Source: Niveispirillum sp. SYP-B3756
GTDB taxonomy: Bacteria > Pseudomonadota > Alphaproteobacteria > Azospirillales > Azospirillaceae
Assembly (NCBI RefSeq): GCF_009495745.1
Contig: NZ_WIDQ01000018.1
Location: 27,741 to 91,740 of the forward strand
Length of the DNA: 64,000 nt
Reading direction: 5' to 3'
How positions within the stretch are numbered: the first letter of the stretch is position 1; each line of letters opens with the position of its first letter. Below the pieces are notes generated by a model that saw nothing but the letters and a program-made list of their open reading frames with translations, ran no database searches and had not been told where the DNA came from. A program made the position numbers and the translations under genes. Positions 59,721 to 64,000 of the stretch are shown here, piece after piece.

Positions 59721-59819
59721 CCAAGGGGCGTGCCCCTTGGCGGCCGGCGACTGCCGGCCCGCGTCCGCGTGGACGGGCAAGCCAAGCCGCCGGATGACGG
59801 CGCCCGGCGATTAAGGGAA
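59721..59819. repeat. Modular multi-hairpin repeat, copy 5
   Basis: Parts in order: CCAAGGGGC-GT-GCCCCTTGG (59721-59740), GGCCGGC-GACT-GCCGGCC, stem GTCC-GCGT-GGAC, conserved GGCAAGCCAAGC, stem CGCCG-GATGA-CGGCG, conserved CCCGGCGATTAAGGGAA. It starts right after the ohrR stop codon. Confidence 0.75.
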
Positions 59820-59987
59820 CCGGAAAACACCTACCGCCGTTCCACACATGCCAGCGGGCCGGAAAGCCCGCTTGTGTTGGGGGCGCCATGGCCTGCATAC
59901 AGCGAGGATGGGCACCGGCGGCCCCGAAGAAGCCGGGCGGCCGCGACATGCGCGGCCGGCAGAGCTTACAAGGATTTTCAGTTCTCC

Positions 59988-61409
59988 ATGGATGATTTCT
60001 CGACGCTGGGCCTGACGGCTCCCCTTAATGCTGGTCTGGTTGCCGCCGGTTATTCCAAGCCCACCCCCATCCAGGCCGCCGCCCTGCCGGCAGCCTTGGC
60101 CGGGCGCGACGTGCTGGGGTTGGCCCAGACGGGCACCGGCAAGACCGCCGCCTTCGCCCTGCCCGTGCTGCAGGCACTGGCCAACAGCGGTGGCCGGGCA
60201 CGCCCCGGTGCGCCGCGCGCCCTGGTGGTGGTGCCGACCCGCGAACTGGGCATCCAGGTCAGCACTGTTTTCGACCTGCTGGGCATCCAGTTGGACAAGA
60301 ATATCGCCGTCGTGCATGGCGGCGTTTCCATCAATCCGCAAATCCGCCAGCTCTCCGCCGGGATCGATATCCTGGTGGCCACGCCCGGCCGCCTGATCGA
60401 CCTGATGGCCCAGGGCAAATGCCGGCTGGATGCGGTGGAATATTTCGTGCTGGACGAAGCCGACCGGATGCTGGACATGGGCTTCCTGCCAGCGGTGAAG
60501 AAGATCGTCGCCGCCCTGCCGAAGAAGCGGCAGACCATGTTCTTCTCCGCCACCATGCCCGATCAGGTTTCCACCCTGGCCGCCGGCCTGCTGCGCGAAC
60601 ATGTCCGGGTGGAGGTGACGCCGCCATCCACCACGGTGGAACGGATCGCCCAGTCCGTCATCATGCTGGAACCGACGCAGAAGGCCCCCACCCTGGTGGC
60701 GCTGCTGCGCGATCCGGCGGTGAAGGGGGCGATCATCTTCACCCGCACCAAGCATGGCGCCAACCGGCTGGCCGCCCAACTGGCCGGCGCCGGGATCGAG
60801 GCGGCCGCCTATCACGCCAACAAGTCGCAAAATGCCCGCGAACGGGCGCTGAACGCCTTCCGCGATGGCGAAACCCGCGCCCTGGTCGCCACCGACATTG
60901 CCGCGCGCGGCATTGATGTGGATGGCGTCACCCATGTGTTCAATTTCGACCTGCCGGAAGTGGCCGAAGCCTATGTGCACCGCATCGGCCGCACCGGCCG
61001 TGCGGGTCGGGAAGGCCGCGCCGTCTCCCTGGTCACCCCCGGTGAGCGGCCGCTGCTGCGCGCCATTGAAAAGCTGACGCGCCAGACCATCGCGGCGGAT
61101 GCCATGCTGCCGGCCGCCGCTGCGGCCCTGCCGATGCCCAAGCCCGACCGGCCTGCCCAGCCGCAGCGCCCGCGCCGTCCCCGGCCGGAGGGGGCCCGCC
61201 CGGCCCAGGCCAAGCCGACCGGCAGCCGGGGCGACACCCCCCGCGCCGCCCGGCCAGCCCCGCGCGCCACAGAAGAGGCCGGCGGGGAGAAGCAGGGCGA
61301 CCCCGCCCGCCGCCGTCGCCGGCACCGGGGCAATGGGGTTGGCGCCGCCGGCTCCGGCACTGGCCATGCCCAGCGCGGGCCACGGGGCCCGCGCCCCACG
61401 GCGGGGTAA
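59988..61409 (+). CDS. rhlE: DEAD-box RNA helicase (RhlE-like)
   Basis: A 473-residue DEAD-box helicase. Motifs in order: Q motif KPTPIQ, Walker A AQTGTGKT, PTRELGIQ, VATPGRLID, DEAD in VLDEADRMLDMGFLP, SAT, GAIIFTRTKHGANRL, TDIAARGIDVDGV and HRIGRTGRAGREG. The last 100 residues are a disordered Pro/Arg/Ala tail that should bind RNA. It remodels RNA in ribosome assembly or decay. An open frame upstream to 59730 covers a repeat copy and is excluded. Confidence 0.93.
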   Translation: MDDFSTLGLTAPLNAGLVAAGYSKPTPIQAAALPAALAGRDVLGLAQTGTGKTAAFALPVLQALANSGGRARPGAPRALVVVPTRELGIQVSTVFDLLGIQLDKNIAVVHGGVSINPQIRQLSAGIDILVATPGRLIDLMAQGKCRLDAVEYFVLDEADRMLDMGFLPAVKKIVAALPKKRQTMFFSATMPDQVSTLAAGLLREHVRVEVTPPSTTVERIAQSVIMLEPTQKAPTLVALLRDPAVKGAIIFTRTKHGANRLAAQLAGAGIEAAAYHANKSQNARERALNAFRDGETRALVATDIAARGIDVDGVTHVFNFDLPEVAEAYVHRIGRTGRAGREGRAVSLVTPGERPLLRAIEKLTRQTIAADAMLPAAAAALPMPKPDRPAQPQRPRRPRPEGARPAQAKPTGSRGDTPRAARPAPRATEEAGGEKQGDPARRRRRHRGNGVGAAGSGTGHAQRGPRGPRPTAG

Positions 61410-61598
61410 TCACCCCCGATAGCGCACCCCCTGAAACGTTACATCCCTTTCTGGCACCAAATCTGGTAACGGGGTTACATTTTTTACCCCGTCCCGCATG
61501 TTGGGGGATCAAATCCGCCCGGATCGGTGCTAGAAAGGGATAACGAGCGGCTGCACCCGTCGGCCGCCAATCCGTTTCAGGAAGGAAGCACCGTCCCC

Positions 61599-63011
61599 AT
61601 GCGTCGCCATCGTCACGCCAAGATCGTCGCCACCGTCGGCCCGGCCAGCAATACGCCGGAAAAGCTGCGCGAACTGTTCCTGGCCGGGGCCGATGTGTTC
61701 CGGCTGAATTTCAGCCATGGCACGCATGAGGACCATGCCAAGGTCCATGCCGCCATCCGCGCCCTGGAAAAGGAAGTCGGCCGCCCCATCGGCATCCTGC
61801 AGGATCTGCAGGGCCCGAAGATCCGCATCGGCACCCTGATCAATGGCAAGGAAGAGCTGGTGAAGGGCGAGCGGGTGCGCTTCGTTCTGGGCAAGGAGCC
61901 GGGGACCAAGCAGAATATCCCCCTGCCGCACCCGGAAATCTTCGCCGCTATCATGCCGGGCCAGGATTTGCTGATCGATGATGGCCGGGTGCGCGTCACC
62001 GTGCGTGGCGTCACCGACAATGCCATTGACGCCGACGTGATGGTGGATGGCGTCATTTCCAACCGCAAGGGCGTCAACCTGCCGGGCACGGCGCTGGACC
62101 TGTCGCCGCTGACGGAAAAGGACCGGGCCGACCTGGCATTCGGCCTGTCGCTGGGCGTGGATTGGGTGGCGCTGTCCTTCGTGCAGCGCCCGTCCGACGT
62201 GATGGAGGCCAAGAGCCTGATCGGCGACCGCGCCGGGCTGATTGCCAAGATCGAAAAGCCGCAGGCCCTGGAAAAGATCGATGATATCATCCGCCTGTCG
62301 GATGCCATCATGGTGGCGCGCGGCGATCTGGGCGTGGAAATCCCGCCCGAACAGGTGCCCGGCCGGCAGAAGGAGCTGGTGCGCGCCGCGCGTCTGGCCG
62401 CCAAGCCGGTGATCGTCGCCACCCAGATGCTGGACAGCATGGTCAGCGCCCCCACCCCCACCCGTGCCGAGGCATCCGACGTCGCCACCGCCGTCTATGA
62501 TGGCGCCGATGCGGTGATGCTGTCGGCGGAAAGCGCGTCGGGCCAGTACCCGGTTGAATCGGTGGAAATGATGAGCCGGATCATCACCTCCACTGAAAAG
62601 CACAGCGCCTATCGCCCCATCGTCACCGCGCTGGAGCCGGAGCTGGACAGCACCCCGTCCCATGCTGTGGCCGGGGCGGCTGCCGATCTGGCCGACACCA
62701 TCAAGGCCGCCGCCATTTTCGCCTTCACCGCCAGCGGCAATACCGTGGCCCGTATCGCCCGCAACCGGCCCGACGTGGCCGTGCTGGCCGCCACCCCCAA
62801 TGCCGATGTCGCCCGCCGTCTGGCCCTGGTCTGGGGCGCGCACGCCATCCAGACCGGCGATGTCGGCAATTACGAGGAAATGGTGACCCGCGCCAAGGAA
62901 CTGGCCGTGACATCCGACTTCGCGCAGAGCGGCCAGCGCATCGTCATCGTGGCCGGCATTCCCTTCGGCCAGTCCGGCAGCACCAACAATCTGCGCGTCG
63001 CCAAGATCTGA
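61599..63011 (+). CDS. pyk: Pyruvate kinase
   Basis: A 470-residue pyruvate kinase converting phosphoenolpyruvate and ADP to pyruvate and ATP. Motifs: KIVATVGPASNTPEKL, FRLNFSHGTHEDH, ILQDLQGPKIRIG, AKIEKPQALEKIDDII with the catalytic Lys, IMVARGDLGVEIPPEQVPGRQK and ATQMLDSMVSAPTPTRAEASDVATAVYDGADAVMLSAESASGQYP. The C-terminal allosteric domain is complete. The start at 61599 has AGGAAGGA upstream; an in-frame extension to 61527 is not supported. It would act downstream of the glucose-using cluster. Confidence 0.96.
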   Translation: MRRHRHAKIVATVGPASNTPEKLRELFLAGADVFRLNFSHGTHEDHAKVHAAIRALEKEVGRPIGILQDLQGPKIRIGTLINGKEELVKGERVRFVLGKEPGTKQNIPLPHPEIFAAIMPGQDLLIDDGRVRVTVRGVTDNAIDADVMVDGVISNRKGVNLPGTALDLSPLTEKDRADLAFGLSLGVDWVALSFVQRPSDVMEAKSLIGDRAGLIAKIEKPQALEKIDDIIRLSDAIMVARGDLGVEIPPEQVPGRQKELVRAARLAAKPVIVATQMLDSMVSAPTPTRAEASDVATAVYDGADAVMLSAESASGQYPVESVEMMSRIITSTEKHSAYRPIVTALEPELDSTPSHAVAGAAADLADTIKAAAIFAFTASGNTVARIARNRPDVAVLAATPNADVARRLALVWGAHAIQTGDVGNYEEMVTRAKELAVTSDFAQSGQRIVIVAGIPFGQSGSTNNLRVAKI

Positions 63012-63021
63012 TGATCGGGAC

Positions 63022-63045
63022 GGCCGGGGCGGGGGCGCCCCGGCC
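63022..63045 (+). terminator. Terminator of pyruvate kinase
   Basis: GGCCGGGGCG-GGGG-CGCCCCGGCC is a perfect 10-bp stem 10 bases after the stop, followed only by TTGG, so termination may need Rho. Confidence 0.6.
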
Positions 63046-63190
63046 TTGGCATTTGCCAATGATGCCGCCACTGCAAGATTATGGGGCATCCTGCTGATCA
63101 ATGGCTGACTTTCCTACCCTTTCGAGGTAGGCATAGGGGCAGGTCCGACATTTGTATGATTGGGCTGTTGTTTGCGCGCGGGAGCCTTGA

Positions 63191-63877
63191 TTGCCAGCCA
63201 GCCTTAATCTGGCACCACTGTTCCTGAACATGATGGCTGTGGCGCTGGCCACCGCCGTCATGTTGGTTTTTTTTCGGCTTGGCAATCCGCATCTGCGGGG
63301 GGTAGGCACCTGGGCGTTGGCACGCTTGGCGCTGGCCGCTGGTGCTGCCGTGCATCTGGTCGGCATCGAGCCGGAGTTACGTCTGCTGTTCCTGCCGGGC
63401 TTCCTGCTGATATATCTGGCGTTTCTGCTGGATTATGTCGGCCATTGCCGGTTCCTGGGTCGCTCCACAGGGGCTTGGCCCGGCCTGCTGGTGGGAACTG
63501 TCACCATCATCATGTTGATGGTCATCGCCACCGCCTATGGTCCGTTGATCGGGATCATTCTCAGCCTGTCCATGCTGGCGCAGATCCTGCTGATCACCCC
63601 GACGCTGCTCCTGTTGTTGCGCCATCGTGATCCGGCCCTGCGCGGGCCGACCCTGGCGGTTGCCCTGCCCTATCTGGCCTGGGTCATCATGCCGGTGGCA
63701 CGGCTGATCCTGTTCAGCGCCAACCAGTTCCAGCTTGGTATCGATAATGGGGCCGTCGGCCCTGCCCTGGTGTTAGGAACAACCGGCCTGATTTTGCAGG
63801 CCATCGGCATGGGCTGGATGATATGGACCCGCACCCGCCAGAAACGCGCGGCGGCGTCAACATCCCTGTCGACCTAG
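63191..63877 (+). CDS. Multi-pass membrane sensor domain protein, probably 3'-truncated
   Basis: A 228-residue protein with about seven hydrophobic spans (NMMAVALATAVMLVFF, LLFLPGFLLIYLAFLLDYVG, LLVGTVTIIMLMVIATAYG, IIGIILSLSMLAQILLI-like, ALVLGTTGLILQAIGMGWMIW) ending in a short basic tail RTRQKRAAASTSLST. It resembles the N-terminal membrane part of sensor diguanylate cyclases, but no GGDEF or kinase domain follows. It starts with TTG behind GGGAG. Its stop codon TAG coincides with the left end of an IS630-type element, so the original gene may have been longer. Function cannot be given. Confidence 0.6.
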   Translation: MPASLNLAPLFLNMMAVALATAVMLVFFRLGNPHLRGVGTWALARLALAAGAAVHLVGIEPELRLLFLPGFLLIYLAFLLDYVGHCRFLGRSTGAWPGLLVGTVTIIMLMVIATAYGPLIGIILSLSMLAQILLITPTLLLLLRHRDPALRGPTLAVALPYLAWVIMPVARLILFSANQFQLGIDNGAVGPALVLGTTGLILQAIGMGWMIWTRTRQKRAAASTSLST

Positions 63878-64000
63878 AGCATCGCGCGAGAAAGCGGAAT
63901 CGAAGGATTCCCTTTTTGGTCTGGATGTGATTCATCTTTATCGGAGGTGGATCATGGGCAAGGCGTATTCAGAAGATCTTCGGGAACGCGTTGAAGCGCG
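63875..64000 (+). mobile_element. IS630-family insertion sequence, left end (partial)
   Basis: A transposase start typical of IS630 is seen at 63954. The sequence between the TA at 63875-63876 and the ATG (GAGCATCGCGCGAGAAAGCG onward) should contain the left inverted repeat; IS630 elements insert at TA. The right end is outside the window, so the boundary is inferred. Confidence 0.6.
63954..64000 (+). CDS. IS630-family transposase, 5' fragment
   Basis: Only the first 15 codons are present: MGKAYSEDLRERVEA. This opening (A-Y-S-x-D-L-R-E-R-V) is characteristic of IS630-type transposases of the Tc1/mariner group, whose helix-turn-helix begins here. GGAGG lies 9 bases before the ATG. The gene continues beyond the right edge. 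Confidence 0.75.
   Translation, partial: MGKAYSEDLRERVEA

Noticed and set aside
61410..61598. GTTACAT repeats and ACGGGGT/ACCCCGT pairing before pyruvate kinase as a riboswitch
   Set aside because: The pairing is short and matches no known riboswitch layout; more likely part of an ordinary promoter or weak terminator.
1..64000. CRISPR array, rRNA or tRNA genes
   Set aside because: No regularly spaced identical repeats and no cloverleaf or ribosomal sequence were recognised; the hairpin repeats are dispersed, not arrayed.

Overview
The window is high-GC DNA that looks like an alphaproteobacterial chromosome, most probably from the Rhodospirillales (Azospirillum/Niveispirillum type). This is inferred from gene content: an alphaproteobacterial sulfate-assimilation operon with DUF2849 and DUF934 partners and a fused CysNC, a PleD-type diguanylate cyclase, divergent Ohr/OhrR, and De Ley-Doudoroff-type galactose dehydrogenase. 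Almost all sequence is coding. No rRNA, tRNA or CRISPR array was seen.

1-13.1 kb (minus strand) is a catabolic island: TonB-dependent receptor, Tat-exported flavin amine oxidase, HyuA/HyuB ATP-dependent amidohydrolase pair, Tat-exported DUF1838 protein, GPH-type transporter, IclR regulator and a partial Asp/Glu-racemase-family enzyme. Together they suggest uptake and ring opening of an unknown amine or cyclic amide. Three of its transcription units share a 13-base leader motif. 13.1-19.5 kb holds a sigma-54 activator with a pseudo-receiver, two small unknown genes, a TPR-methyltransferase, a Nudix hydrolase, a tail-collar protein and a conserved unknown. 19.5-21.2 kb is an Lrp regulator divergent from alanine dehydrogenase. 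21.3-30 kb is ferredoxin-NADP reductase divergent from the complete sulfate-assimilation operon cysG-DUF2849-cysI-DUF934-cysH-cysD-cysNC, with a Fur-like palindrome between them.

30-35.7 kb carries two divergent diguanylate cyclase genes (one membrane propeller sensor, one PleD-like) and a phosphoesterase. 35.9-41.1 kb is a TetR-controlled RND efflux pair. 41.1-45.7 kb has enoyl-CoA hydratase, an exported amidohydrolase, and aldose epimerase divergent from galactose dehydrogenase. 45.7-53.8 kb is an alpha-glucan utilisation cluster: secreted GH15 glucoamylase, GH13 alpha-glucosidase, FHS sugar porter, LacI regulator and glucokinase, with paired LacI-like operators. 53.8-55.7 kb is a HigBA-type toxin-antitoxin pair and a DUF3667 membrane protein. 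55.8-63.9 kb contains an aromatic aminotransferase, beta-propeller phytase lipoprotein, Ohr/OhrR, a DEAD-box helicase, pyruvate kinase and a membrane sensor fragment. The window ends in the start of an IS630-type transposase whose left end falls on the stop codon of that fragment.

Five intergenic copies of a modular multi-hairpin repeat (near 3.3, 4.8, 33.5, 35.8 and 59.8 kb) change sequence in their stems while keeping the pairing. They are the most unusual non-coding signal here.
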